Below, one piece after another: positions 19,667 through 30,933 of a stretch of 34,736 nt of DNA. The notes under the pieces are model-generated. The model ran no database searches. It saw only the letters and a list, made by a program, of their open reading frames with translations, and had not been told where the DNA came from. Position 1 is the first letter of the stretch. Each line of letters opens with the position of its first letter. Location of the stretch: NCBI GenBank assembly GCA_943704525.1, contig CALSCQ010000737.1, positions 1 through 34,736 on the forward strand, written 5' to 3'. This DNA comes from Pigoraptor vietnamica (Eukaryota > Opisthokonta > Filasterea). Both the position numbers and the translations under genes were made by a program.

Positions 19667-19782
19667 AGTGGCCGTCGGTACTTAAGGGCGCGTCGATGCA
19701 GCAAGTCGATGCACTGCTTGCTCTCTCCTCTCTCCCACTCTTTTTTCCCTCAAGGCGACGAAGCGCGTGACGTGTATCGAGA

Positions 19783-21267
19783 ATGCGCGGCAAAGTGTGC
19801 GTGATTGTGGGCACGCGGCCAGAAGCCATCAAGCTCGTGTCTGTCATCCAGAGCCTCAGCGCTTCGGCCGAGTTTGAACCGTGAGTGTTGCTCGCATTGG
19901 GTCGTTGTCTCGTGTGTCTCACAACTGCCGATGTCTGCTGCAATTGCAATGCCTGCGATCGCATCTGTCCAATGCCAAGCGAATTGTGGCGCGCTTTCTA
20001 TTGCAATCGTACTCACAGGCGCTGCGCGCAGTTTCGTGGTGGCGACTGGGCAGCACAAGGAAATGGTCCTGCAAGTCTTCGACCGTTTCGGCATCACCGT
20101 CGACAAGTGGCTCGACATGCCCCCCTTCACCGCCCAGCGCGAGTCCACGCCCGAGCTCAAGCTGAGCGCTCTCTCCGCGGGCGTCCTCGAGGCGATGACC
20201 GATCTCCTGCGCGCCGTGCGTCCCCGCATCGTCGTCGTGCAGGGTGACACGACGAGCGCGGGCTTTGGCGCGATCGCTGCGTTCTACCAGCGTATCCCTG
20301 TTGCGCACGTGGAGGCCGGCCTCCGCACATTCGACATGGACAACCCCTTCCCCGAGGAATTCAATAGGAAGCTCATCGCGTGCGTCGCGCGGTGGCACTT
20401 TGCGCCTAGCTCCACCGCGCGGCAGAACCTGCTCAACGAGGGTATTCCAGAAGACAGCATATACTCGACGGGCAACACGGTCGTGGACGCGCTGCGGCTC
20501 ACTCTTGAGCGCGTGGGTGAGTGCGCCGAGGGCGGGTCGTCGTCCGCCAAGCCGCGGGTGGTGATCACGGCCCACAGGTGGGGAATTGTCCTTCGTGCTG
20601 TCGTACGTGCGTTGTGGCGCGCCGTGTGCCCTGTCTTGTTGTTGTCGAGTGTCATGCTTACATGCTGCTGCCACGCAGGCGCGAGAACTGGGGCGAACCC
20701 CTCCGCCGCATATGCATGGCCATCCGCACGCTATGCACGCAGCACGCCGACATGCACTTTGTGTTCTACGTGCACCCGAATCCCGCCGTGCGCGCGATTG
20801 TCCATGAGGAACTCGCGGGGTCCCCGTGTGCGCTGGAGGACCCCCTGCCGTACGACCGGTTCGTGGTGTCGCTGTCGAAGGCCAGCCTCGTCATCACCGA
20901 CTCTGGCGGCATTCAGGAAGAAACGGCGGTACTCAACATCCCCACGCTCATCACGCGCGATGAGACGGAGCGGCCCGAGGGCCTGCAGGTGCGCCTGCGT
21001 GCCCGTCCTGTGTCCCATCTCAAGTGCTGTTCGCCAAGTGCTGTTCGCCAGCCCCCTCTTCCCATTGTGCATAGCCTGACGCTAACTTTCCGCTTTCAAC
21101 CGCAGAACAAAATTCACGAGCTTGTTGGCACGGACGTGTCTGTCATCGTCAGCCGCGCAAACGAACAGCTCGTGCGGCGAAAATCGGGCGCTGCGTGTGG
21201 TGTGAGCGAGTACGGCGACGGACGAGCCGGCGAAGCCATCGTGCGCATCCTCGCGGGCTCGCATTGA
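19783..21267 (+). CDS. wecB: UDP-N-acetylglucosamine 2-epimerase, non-hydrolysing type
   Basis: Four exons: 19783-19880, 20032-20577, 20679-20988 and 21106-21267 (371 aa, as in bacterial WecB). The enzyme interconverts UDP-GlcNAc and UDP-ManNAc, supplying ManNAc units for surface glycans. Seen: GTRPEAIK (10-17), Asp105 in QGDTTS, Glu127 in HVEAGLRT, Glu141 in NPFPEEFNR, His214 in TAHRREN, and the UDP-binding TDSGGIQEE then RPEG. These match Asp95, Glu117, Glu131 and His213 of the E. coli enzyme. There is no fused kinase domain, unlike animal GNE, which is hydrolysing. No signal or membrane segment is present, so it is cytosolic. The last intron has a clear GCTAAC branch site and pyrimidine tract; it also holds a 14-bp tandem duplication (21021-21048). 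Three introns show long residence in a eukaryotic genome. Confidence 0.95.
21021..21048. repeat. 14-bp tandem duplication in epimerase intron 3
   Basis: CAAGTGCTGTTCGC occurs twice in direct succession. Confidence 0.85.
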
Positions 21268-21480
21268 GCCTGCGGGTGTCCAAAGGGCTAGCGCGTGCGT
21301 GCGTGCGTGCGTCTGCATACCGTGCGTATGGTGGCGCGTTCACTTGGGTTGTATAAAACACGTAGCACTACTATATGTACACATTCTTTCTTTGCAGGAC
21401 CGCCAATACGGCGCCGCAGAGACGTGCGGTGGAGGGCCAGCCGCCCCGCAACGCCTCGTTCAATCGCAACAACGTGCATT

Positions 21481-23057
21481 TCAGACACCCCTCGACCGGC
21501 ACTTTCCGTCCGCGGGCCCGCACAGCCGTACCCACGGCCCCACCGGCGCCGGCTGGTAGAGCGGGTTGCTCGGGGTTTTCACGATGCTGAGGGGCAGGTA
21601 CTCGGCGTCCGCAATTGTTCCATTGGACGCAAAGTAAACCCTGCGGCGCGGATGTCAGGACATTGTCGCAACAAACAACGCAGTGCACAGCGTGTGCGTT
21701 GCGCACCTGTACGCGCGCGACTTGCGCACTTCGAACGGCACCGTCTCCTTCTGCGGCTTCTCTAGCTTCATGCATGCGATGCTGTTGTAGTCGCGATGCT
21801 TCCCATCGGCCGACCAGCACACGTGGCTGTCAAACACAAAGTTGCCCGCCCCATACATGACGAGCGTGCGCCCGTCACTGCGACCGTAGAGAAACAAGAG
21901 GAAACCGGTCACAAACGCGCAGAAGAAACGAATACGGACGCCTGCCGAACTCACGAGCTGTCGATGTAGGCGTGGTCCTGCAACACGTGGTGGTGATGTC
22001 CGTACACCACCGCGACGCCGAGCTTGGCAAGGTGCCGGGCGATCGACAGCTGCTCCGCGCTCGGTTCGCTCTGGTACTCGTCGCCCCAGTGCATCGCGAC
22101 CACAATCGCCAGCGGGGCGTCCGTGACGAGGCGCCGCAGATCGCCGACGTCCCGCGTCGCAATCGCGTCCGTGTACAGCGCGGCGCCCATCGTCATTGTC
22201 TTTCGCGGGATTCCGCACATGGTCGCAATAGCGCAGTAGGCGAGGAAGCCGACACGCACGCCGTTGGGCAGCGCGTGGACCACTGGCGTCTGCGCGAAGC
22301 CCAGCGCCTTGCCACGGTTGATGCCGGCGTTGCGCACGCCCACCAGCGCCAGCCGCTGGAGTGTCAGCTTGACGCCCTGTATGCCGTTGTCAGCCATGTG
22401 GTTGTTGGCCAGCGTCACAATGTCCACGCCCGCGTCCCGCAGCGCGACCGCACCCGTGACGCTCCCCCGCAGCGAGATGCGCTTGACGATGGCGTCCGCG
22501 GCGAGCGACTCGGCCTCCTTCTCCGTTATGAGCGGCGATTCGAGGTTCGCAAACGTGACGTCGGCGGCGGACAGGACGCCCCGGATGCGGTCGAACACGT
22601 ACGACGTGCAGCCCATGTACCTCTCGTTGGCGAAGGTCTCAATGTCCCTCCCGAACGACACATCGCCCACAAAGACGGCGTCCGAGACAGTCGTGTCGTT
22701 GGCGTACACGCCCGCGAGCCTCGACACCATGCTCAGAGAGCTGTCCACATCCTTTGGGGAGTACGCGGCACAGCGGGAGGGTCCGAGAGAGAGTGGCGGG
22801 CCCCTCTTGAGCACAACGGGCGCCATTGCAGCCGCAGCCCGCTCCGCCTCGGGGCTCTGGCCGTTCGCACGCGCCCGTGAGAGGTGCGACTCGAGCGCGG
22901 GGATGGTCACCGGCTGCGACGCATTCCACGTGGTGCTCACGCGCGTACCCGTGCCGATGGCCGCAAGGAAAGCGGTGACCGAGACGACACACAGAAACAC
23001 AATCGTTTCGCGGAGGCCCGGCAGGCGGCACCCGTCGGGCTCGCCGCCGGGAGGCAT
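21481..23057 (-). CDS. capA: CapA-family (PGA_cap) protein, membrane-anchored
   Basis: Transcript order: 23057-21955, 21877-21707 and 21640-21481 (477 aa). CapA/PgsA proteins have a calcineurin-like phosphoesterase fold and act in poly-gamma-glutamate capsule synthesis in bacteria; the exact reaction is not settled. Seen: an N-terminal membrane anchor (about 18-38, IVFLCVVSVTAFLAAI) in a type II arrangement, a low-complexity stalk (40-105), then GDVSFGRD (131-138), NLESPL (171-176), LANNHMADNG (217-225), GFLAYC, MHWGDEY (322-328) and GHHHHVLQ (353-360), the full set of family motifs with metal-binding Asp, Asn and His. Exon 2 continues with VMYGAGNFVFD, also typical. The start at 23057 is the Met just before the anchor; an in-frame upstream extension runs through a (CA)n tract and is rejected. 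Tail-to-tail with the epimerase gene (213 bp). Confidence 0.92.
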
Positions 23058-23111
23058 CTTCCTCCACGACCGGTGCGTGCGTGGGGTGATGCCAGGGCGA
23101 AAATGAACGCG

Positions 23112-23143
23112 TTTGTGTGTGTGTGCGTGTGTGTGTGTGTGTG
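23112..23143. repeat. (GT)n microsatellite
   Basis: About 15 GT units with one GC interruption, in the CapA 5' flank. Confidence 0.85.
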
Positions 23144-23535
23144 GCGTGCGTCTTGAGTTCGCCGCGACGACTGCCTCCAAGTTCCTACTCGCGTGTGTTT
23201 GCGGGCTAATGAGCCACACCCGGAGGCTGGGCTGTCGGGACTATGAAATGTGACAGAAGTGGAAAACGAGTGCGAAATTCCAGGACTGCCCCTGTTTATT
23301 CGCACGGGTAGGCACATGCCGTGCTATATATTACTTATCCATATACGGTCATTTGTCATTCACATTTATTATCACTATAGACTGAGTTTTGCATGATACG
23401 AAGTCTTGTACTACTTAAATTTGGAAATTAGTATGTAAGAATGTCCGCAACGTGCTGTTACGCGGGTCATGTCGGCCGTGCACACAAACGCGATATTTCG
23501 CGTGCTTGAACAGATCACGGGCGCGATCACACCGC

Positions 23536-23536
<1 letters not shown>

Positions 23537-23569
<33 letters not shown>

Positions 23570-23570
23570 C
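23537..23570. repeat. (CACG)n microsatellite
   Basis: About eight perfect tetranucleotide units just before the 39-bp tandem repeat. Confidence 0.9.
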
Positions 23571-23580
23571 ATACACAATA

Positions 23581-23697
23581 CGCGCACACACTTATCGGTG
23601 CATACGAACGCACGCAACTCGCGCACACACTTATCGGTGCATACGCACGCACGCAACTCGCGCACGCTCTTATCGGTGCGCGCACGCACTCGTGTTG
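23581..23697. repeat. Three tandem copies of a 39-bp unit
   Basis: Copies begin at 23581, 23620 and 23659, each starting CGCGCAC and containing CTTATCGGTG (third copy slightly diverged). They sit right upstream of the PPR coding start, in its promoter or 5'UTR. Confidence 0.85.
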
Positions 23698-23728
23698 TTC
23701 CGTTTGGCATGGCGCACGCACCCTGAAC

Positions 23729-26700
23729 ATGATGCACACGTGGGGCGTGGCGGCCGCCGGTGTCACTGCCGTCGGCCGTCGCACCTTATCCCGCAATGTT
23801 GCGCACGCCGCACTTGCGCACGTGCATCTTTTTTCGTCCGATGCCGACGGGCCCCTTCGGCCAACCCCCATCGAGGAAATTGCGGAACTGCAGCGGCAGC
23901 GCGACGCCCGAAGGGAACAGCGTGCACAGGTGAGCAGCGCGCGTTGCTTGCCTTCTCTGCCACACACCGTGCCCGTGCCTGCGCCACAGTGCTGCTTTGG
24001 ACTCGGCTGCGGCGTGTCTGAGCTGCGGTTTCATGTGCTTGTCTGCAGAGGCGGCAATCGATGTTTTCCGTTCGGTCTGTCGGGCGCACAAACACCATCC
24101 GCGACGCTGCGATCGCCGCCGTTGAGTCTGGTGAGCTGCTGGCCGGTCCCCCCCGCGCGGCTGCGGAAGGCGTCGCACCCGCAAGCCGCCCCGATCACGC
24201 GCAGTTTCGCCGCTTTAGCGAACACGGCGAAGTCGTGGCGACGGTGTCCATGGCAGCGCAGCAGCATGTCACGCGTGTCATGCGTCGAGAGCTGCGCGGT
24301 CGCGTCAGCGAGATGCCGCCCGCGTTTTATGACACCGGTTACCCGGGTTACACTGGCGAGCGCATACGGCAAGAGCAGCCATTACGTGACCCGTGGGAAG
24401 CGCCGCAAGTGCAGGCCTCCTCGCTAAACGAGCACCAGGCGCCCGACAGTCTTCGGCGCGAACCGTCGGTCACGCCGAGAGTGGCGTCCCGTGCGCCGTT
24501 GCAGTCGCAGCGACCTGGGGTCTCGGCAAAGGCCGACGGGGACGGGACGCCCGCGTTTGCAAGTCGCGGGGACGAGGTCCCATTGGAGCGTGTTTCGCGA
24601 CCGGATGCTGCGCGAGTGCAGCGCGTGGACGGCGCCGAGGATTATCAGCCCCACGGTCACGTCCGGAGCGACCCGTGGCAGGAGGACGACGCGCGCATGC
24701 GGCAGAGATCTGCGGCGTCTGTTGCCATTCACCTGGCCGAACAAGCGCAGAAGGCCTCGGAAGCGGCCGAAGCGACGCGCACGCCACTGCGCACTGTGAA
24801 TGTCGCGGGGGTGGCACGTGACGAGAACGGCGAACAGTTTCAGACGACTGCGGGCGGGGCAGCGCATGAACGGGTGGTGGACGACGCACTTTGCTCCGAA
24901 GGGTCTAAGGATGTGTCTGGCCCGGTTGAAGAAGAAGGGACTGCCACTGCAGTAGCAACGGGCGCTGCGCCGCGGGACGGCGGGCGAGGCATTCGGCCGC
25001 GGGATGGCCCCGCACCGCACGAAAGGGCGCGGCCGAGCGCGTCGAGTGAACCAGTGCCACGGCGCGATGCCACGGCAGCAAATGCAGCCACGAGGAAGCC
25101 CGCTGGGGATGCGACCGCGCCGTCGCACTCCGATCGCACGACCCGATCGTCGCCTCCGTTGGGACATCGTGCAGTGGACCCTCGTCCAGTGGAAGTATCT
25201 GCAAGCAGTGCCACCGCCCCCGCCCCCTCGGATCCGCAGACTGCGCCGGCAGGCCGCCCTGTGCCGCCCTCGGGTGCCGATGTGGGCCGGCAAAAGTCTT
25301 CTGACAGGAGCGCAGCGGCCCCACCCTCGTCACACGCGAGCGGCGCAGGGGCGCAGCATTCGCGCGACAGCGGCGACGGTGCGCGAAGGTCCTCTGATTC
25401 ACGTTCGCAGGAGGAGCAGTGGGCGGCCGCGGCACGCGTGCCGCCTCTCCTGCAGACACCGTCGACGTCCCTAGTGCACGTGACCGCCCGCATGCGCGAG
25501 GCGTCGGGATTGAGCGATCGTCAGCGGATGGAGCTTGCGGAGATGCGCCAGCTGGCACAGGGGGACGCAAGGGGCGTCGATCCCGACCGCCGAAGGCCTC
25601 TCAACGCGCTCTCGTTTCCGGCGCACATTGAACGATCGAGGCGGAGTGAGTTCCGCAACTTGACCCCCTTCGGCGGCTTCGGGCGCCTGCAAAAGTAAGT
25701 GCAGCCATGGTTCGGCGGCCCCCGCGTCTCCCTCTTATTGCGCATGCCTGTTTTGTGGTGTGCACAAGCTCTTCCTCAAGAATGCGAATCTCTGCACGCA
25801 GTTACGGGCACCTGTTGAAGACGTTGCGGTTCGTGTTCAACCAGCGTGTCGTGGAGCCCCGGATGGTAACACTCGCGCTGAAGAACTCGTGGACTGTGCG
25901 CGCGCCTGTGCACGTGCGCTTCCAGCTGGCGCTTCGGATCAAGGCCGCGTGCGAACGCCGTGGCGTGGCGCTGAACAACATCCACTACAACACGCTTGTG
26001 CGCATATTCATCGACGACCAGCGGCGGGTGTCGCAGTTTATTGCCGAAATGGAGGCCGCGGGATACAAGAAGGACGTGTTCACTTACGCGGCGCAGGTGC
26101 GTGGCAGGTTTGGTTGCGTTGCACCGGGGTGAGACGGGATTGTTGAGCAAATCGGTTTCTCTTGTTTGCCGCCGCAGCTCCACGGCCTCATGGGGCGAAG
26201 GGACGTGCTCGGTGCGTGGGCTGTTGTGGACGAGATGCGCGCGAACGGCGTCGAGCCCGACCAAAAGATATTCCGCATCATCATTACGAAGTACTGGGGG
26301 CGCAACCACGCGTCGCACGCCCTCCGGTGCATCGAGGTGGGCGACAGTGATTTGAGTCGCGCACAAAGTGCCGTTGGCGTCACGCTGTCGCTCTCAGTGC
26401 GTGCTGCTGGATTCAGTTGCCGGATTGACCCGTGTCGCTCTCAGTGCGCCGTGCTGCTGTATTTCATGTTGGTGTGTTGACCTTTGGCATGATCGTGGCG
26501 CAGCATATGCGCAAGTTGGGTGTAACCCCGACCACCCCCACGTACACGCTTTCGCTGCACGTTTGCGCGGAAGAGCGGAACGAGCGTGCTGCAGAGCGGC
26601 TGTGGGCGATGATGGAGGAGGACGGTGTTGAGAAGAACGTCGTCACGTACTCGGCGCTCATTCGCCTGCACAGCTACTGCGGGCGGCCCGAGCGCGCCGC

Positions 26701-28597
26701 CGCCGTCGTTCGTCGCATGGAAGAGGGCCCTGTCAAGCCGAACATTATCACGTACACGCTGCTCGTGAAGGGCTTTGCGGCGTGCGGCGAGGTTCGCCGT
26801 GTGCGTGAGGTCCTCGATCACATGTGGCGCGTGAACTGCCCGCCGAACCCCATGACATATCAGGAGGCGCTCATGCCGTTTGTTCGCGCTGGGAATGCCG
26901 CCGGCGTCGAATCGCTGTTGCTCGAGATGCGCGAGCGGGGTGTGCCGATCAGCGTACATGCGTACGACACGCTTCTGGGCCTCCATGCGAGCCGCGGGGA
27001 CGTCGAGAGCGCGGTCAAAACGCTCGCCGCGATGGATAGTGACGGTGTGGTGCCCGACGATCAAATCTACTCGACGCTCGTGAGGCTGTACGACAACGTC
27101 AACGATGCGGATGCGGCGCTGTCGGTCGTCGGTGCAATGCACGAGGCGCAGGTCTTTGGGACGGATGTGAGTGAAGAGGATGCTTCGTTAACTTTTTTTT
27201 GCATTTCGATGTGCTCCTTATGTTGCCAGCCCGTTTAACGCGACTGTTTTCCGCCGCAGACCGTATATGGGAATGTCGTGCGACTCCTCGCCCGAAACGG
27301 CCGTTTTGAGGCAATCACGGAACTGGCTGCTGACGCTGCCCGGCACGGCTATGTATTTGGACCGCGCATCTGGATTGCTGCCGTGACGTCCCTTGCGCAG
27401 GCGAGGCATGCGGACCGAGTGGCCACAGCCGTCGACTACGTGTTGGGCCTCTTTGACGCCGACAGGCTCGACGCCTTTGCCCACTCGGAGCTGATGCGCG
27501 CCGCGGACATCGCGGGTGATCTCCCCCTTGCCTTCCGCGTCTACATGCGCGCACGGGCGGCAAACCAAGAGGTGGCCGCTGCGCTTTCGTCGATTGCGAG
27601 GCGTCACGCCGGCCGCACGGACTGGCTTGGCGGCGGCGGCTCGGGTGAGGGCGACGGTGGCGTTCCCCCCGACGTGGGCGTGTTCAACGCGCGCATGCAG
27701 TCGTTTGTCGCCGCGCGGGACCACCGCTCGGCTGTCGCAGTGTACTTGCAGATGCTGCGCGCGAACGTCCGCCCTGACGACGCGACCGTCGACATACTCG
27801 CCGACGCCCTTGCGCTGGACGGGGGCGCTGATTGGGCGACGACGCTGCTCGCGGAGGAGGTGCCGCTGGCTCGTGCGGAAACGGCCACGTATAACGCGCT
27901 TCTGCGCTTCCTGCACTACGGCCGCCGCGTGCACGACGCGGTTGCGTTGTATCGCCGACTCTGCGCTTCCGGGGTGTCTTCGAACAGTCGCACGGTGTCC
28001 ATCATGGGCTCTGTTTTTGGCGCCATCAGTCGAGATCTCGCAGCGGCATTTATGGGTGGCGACGCGGAGCGTGCTCTGGCGCTGTATGGGCAGCAGTTTT
28101 CGCGGGAGGCGGTGGGGCGTGTGCAGGCCACCATCCGCAGCCTGCCGTCCAACAGCCCCACCGACGAAGCCGCCGCCCGCCCTCTGTTGTTCGAGGTGAC
28201 CGCGGACGGCCGCATTGTAAGGCGGTTGCAGCCCGCTCCGGCTGACGGCGGTTCGTCGCCTTTCCTCCTGCGCGCTTTCAGGCCGCCCTTTGCGTCGCTG
28301 TGCGCCTGGGTGCCGCCCCCCACACTCCCTCCCCACTGCTTTATGCTTCTCCGCGAGGTATTTAAGGGGACATACGAGCCGGTGGAAGCCCTGCGGGTGA
28401 ACGAGGCGGCCAGCAAGGCCATGTCTGAGCGTACCGCAAAACTGCGCGGCGCCGCCGAGGAGCGCCGCAGCGTGGCCGCGCGCATCCTTCAGGAGCGTCG
28501 AGAGCAAGAGTCTGCTTCGTCTGCTTCGCGCCCGTCGCGGACAGCTGCACCAAAGAACGATGCCGGTCGCACCAGCCCCGGCACGCGAAAGCGGTAG
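23729..28597 (+). CDS. Large P-class PPR protein with disordered N-terminal extension
   Basis: Six exons: 23729-23929, 24049-25694, 25802-26096, 26178-26336, 26504-27166 and 27260-28597 (1433 aa). PPR proteins are organellar RNA-binding proteins that act in processing, stability or translation. The first about 40 residues are basic, Ala/Ser-rich and nearly acid-free, as expected of a mitochondrial (or plastid) targeting peptide. Residues about 68-600 are low-complexity and probably disordered. From about 640 to 1240 there are tandem 35-residue helical repeats such as NVVTYSALIRLHSYCG, NIITYTLLVKGFAACG, MTYQEALMPF, HAYDTLLGLHAS and QIYSTLVRLY; no DYW or SMR domain is seen. The C-terminus is basic and coiled. 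All junctions are in phase; intron 4 contains a 16-bp direct repeat. Exons 1-2 could in principle be a separate gene, but the AA/GTAAGT donor and matching phase favour one gene. Confidence 0.82.
26386..26448. repeat. 16-bp direct repeat, 47 bp apart, in PPR intron 4
   Basis: TGTCGCTCTCAGTGCG occurs at 26386-26401 and 26433-26448, each followed by GTGCTGCTG with small differences. The intron (26337-26503) looks partly duplicated. Confidence 0.75.
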
Positions 28598-28795
28598 CGA
28601 CGCTGTCCAAAAGTAAAAATCTGTGTACATATCTGAACATCGGCAAAGAGGTTCGATCACGTGACCTGTCTACTATCGTAACGGAATCGTAAAAATTCTG
28701 GAATGCACTGAAATTTTGAAAACTGAAAGGCTGATAAATTGTCAGCTTTTCAAACCGAGCGTTTCTGTTCCCCTTTTTCTTGCGAGCGCACCTCA

Positions 28796-30933
28796 ATGGG
28801 GATGGCGGGCGTCCCATCGCCGTCTCCCGGGGGCTCCGGAGGGACTGCGGCCGCAGGGGTCTCCGTCATCAAGCCGGTTGTCGCCGTGCGGAGGCACTCG
28901 CACGGCAATGCACTCGCCACGAGCGGAAGCATGGAGTATCTGGGCACGGACGCCGCGTCTGCCGCTGCCGCTTCTTCTTATGCATCGCCCGAAGTCAGAT
29001 CGAGCAGTCGTGGCAGTGCGCGTGGTGTGGGTTCTGCGGGTCGCCGAGCCGAGGGGGAACGGCGGCTCGAAATGCTCCCGTCCGATTGTGAGTGGCGTTG
29101 TTGCACGTAACTGTTCCGTAAGCCATACAATGCACTCATTCGCACACATACATGTACGCGCTTACGGTCTCACGAGTCATCTCCTGCGTTCGCGTCACGC
29201 GCCGCACACTCCCTTTTTGCATCACACCAACTGTTGTCTCATCACTTGTTCTTGTCCTCCCAGCGGACGCTCATGTCGGAGACTGGGGATTTCAGCAGCG
29301 CGAGAGCGTCGCTGCTCCCCGTGTAAGCTCGCCCGGAAAGCGGGTTCTGCCGTCCGTAGCGCGCAAGGATACGGCCGAGAGCGACATCACCGAGGGCGGG
29401 GCGGAGCAGCCGCTGCAGAGGGGGAAGCGTCCACGGAATGAGGCGTTCGGCGCCACCTCGTCTCCTTCTGGCGCCCGCTCTTCCGCTGGTGACTCTGCCG
29501 CGAATGGCGATGCGACAGATGAGCAGTCCGTGAAATTGAAGCTGGCCATGGATCGCATGCGGCAGCTCGACGAGGAGCTTGCGGACGCGATCAGGAGAGA
29601 GCGAGAGACCAAGGGGCGTCGGAGAGAGGGCACCGCCGCCAAGGCTCAGTCGTCGCAGGACACAGCATCCGAGGCCGATCTTGTCGCGCAATCGAGCGAA
29701 GTGATCCAGCACGATGTGCGGCCGCGAAAACCTCTCCGCCTGGACGCAGCCTCGGCACGAGCGGCGGGAGAGGAGAAGGAAGGTGCGGTGTTTCCGACCG
29801 CCGGCGCGGCGGAACCGGACTTCGTTCTGCGCAATATTCAGCTGGCCGCCGACGCCGGCAGCGTCGTTGCCATGACGGAGGACGAGAAGAAGCGGCTGCG
29901 TGCACTCGTGGGCGACGACGACCTGTCGGATGAGGGCGAACGGGACGACGCAGACGCAGCGAGCGCGGCTGACACGGCATCGGTGGGGAATCTCTCGAAG
30001 CGGTCCTTGCGCCACGCTTCCCGTGCCGACGGGGCGGAGTCGGCGCTCGGCACAAACCCCTTCGACTGCGGCCGCAGCTCTGCCTACATCAGTGTGCGCG
30101 AGGACAACCCTTACGCGCTCGTCGCTGTCCCGGGCGAGGGATTCACGCCGGACGAGCTTCTCATGCAACAACTACTTGCGATCGAGGCGAAGCTGCAGTC
30201 GCTCGTGCCGCGGGAAGACTGGGAGGCAAAGTACATTCGTCCCCCAAGCCAGCGATCGGGCTCTTCGCTCTCGATGTCGTCATCACGCAACTCGTTTGCC
30301 TCGAGCCGAACCGCGGCGACAGTCGCCTCCGACAGGCTGCGATTGCGGTCGATGGTCTCTTCCCGCTATGTCGCACCGCCGCCCGTTGCGGAGGCCGCGC
30401 ACGCGAAGATCCGGGAGATTGACGAGCGGATTGCAGCGCTCAAGGCGGCCGAGGAGCAGGAGCAGGAGACGCGCCCGCTGGACGCCGAGGTGCTGCGCGG
30501 CCTCATCCGCGATTGCCAGATGGAACAGCTGAAGCACAAGTACTCGGCGGGCTATGGCAGCGAGGCCCGCACCGGCGTGGAGACCGACGAACGCGACGAT
30601 GAGGAGGAAGCGCGGGCTCGCGCCAGGGAGGATGTTGCCGCGGCGAATGCAGCGCGGAAAAAGGAGCTTGACGCGCAAAAGAAGCTGTCGGCCATGGCGC
30701 ACGAAACGATCGAAGAGGCGCTGGAGGGCGACTCTGCGAGCGACGCAGATGACGGCGTCGAGTACATCGCTGTGGATGCGGACGACATCATGCGAACACC
30801 GCCGAGGCTGCGCAGCGCCGGTATTGCGCCCTTGTGTGAGGATTGTAGTGACGGTGAAAGGGGCACGGCGGCGGGCGACGTCGTCATTAGTGACATTAGC
30901 CGTTGTAATTCCGCGTTGGAACAGCTTGAATGA
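28796..30933 (+). CDS. FSIP1: FSIP1 homologue, flagellum-associated coiled-coil protein
   Basis: Two exons: 28796-29087 and 29264-30933 (653 aa), intron with GTGAGT donor and a long pyrimidine-rich CCCAG acceptor. FSIP1 is the animal fibrous-sheath-interacting protein of sperm tails, with relatives in flagellated protists. Collinear matches by eye: MDRMRQLDEELADAIRRER (about 193), DFVLRNIQLAADAG then EKKRLRALV (about 282), GFTPDELLMQQLLAIEAKL (about 400), KIREIDERIAALK (about 479) and LRGLIRDCQMEQLK (about 509). The regions between are disordered, Ser/Ala-rich and acidic. No enzyme motif or membrane segment is present. The frame is open upstream to 28739 without an ATG, so 28796 is taken as the start. 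It lies 198 bp downstream of the PPR gene on the same strand. Confidence 0.8.

Larger units (their letters stand above)
23058..23728. promoter_or_regulatory. Divergent promoter region, CapA and PPR genes
   Basis: No exon is supported. From left to right it has a (GT)n tract (23112-23143), an AT-rich block (23320-23440) with TATA-like words such as CTATATATTAC, a (CACG)n tract (23537-23570) and a three-copy 39-bp repeat (23581-23697) ending about 30 bp before the PPR start codon. Confidence 0.6.

Noticed and set aside
19236-19685. 149-codon plus-strand frame between SAM hydrolase and epimerase
   Set aside because: It runs through a CA repeat and an A10 run and has weak codon bias. The minus strand gives a better two-exon model.
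23058-23219. N-terminal extension of CapA by 54 residues
   Set aside because: It would translate the (CA)n tract and lacks conservation. The Met at 23057 directly precedes the membrane anchor.
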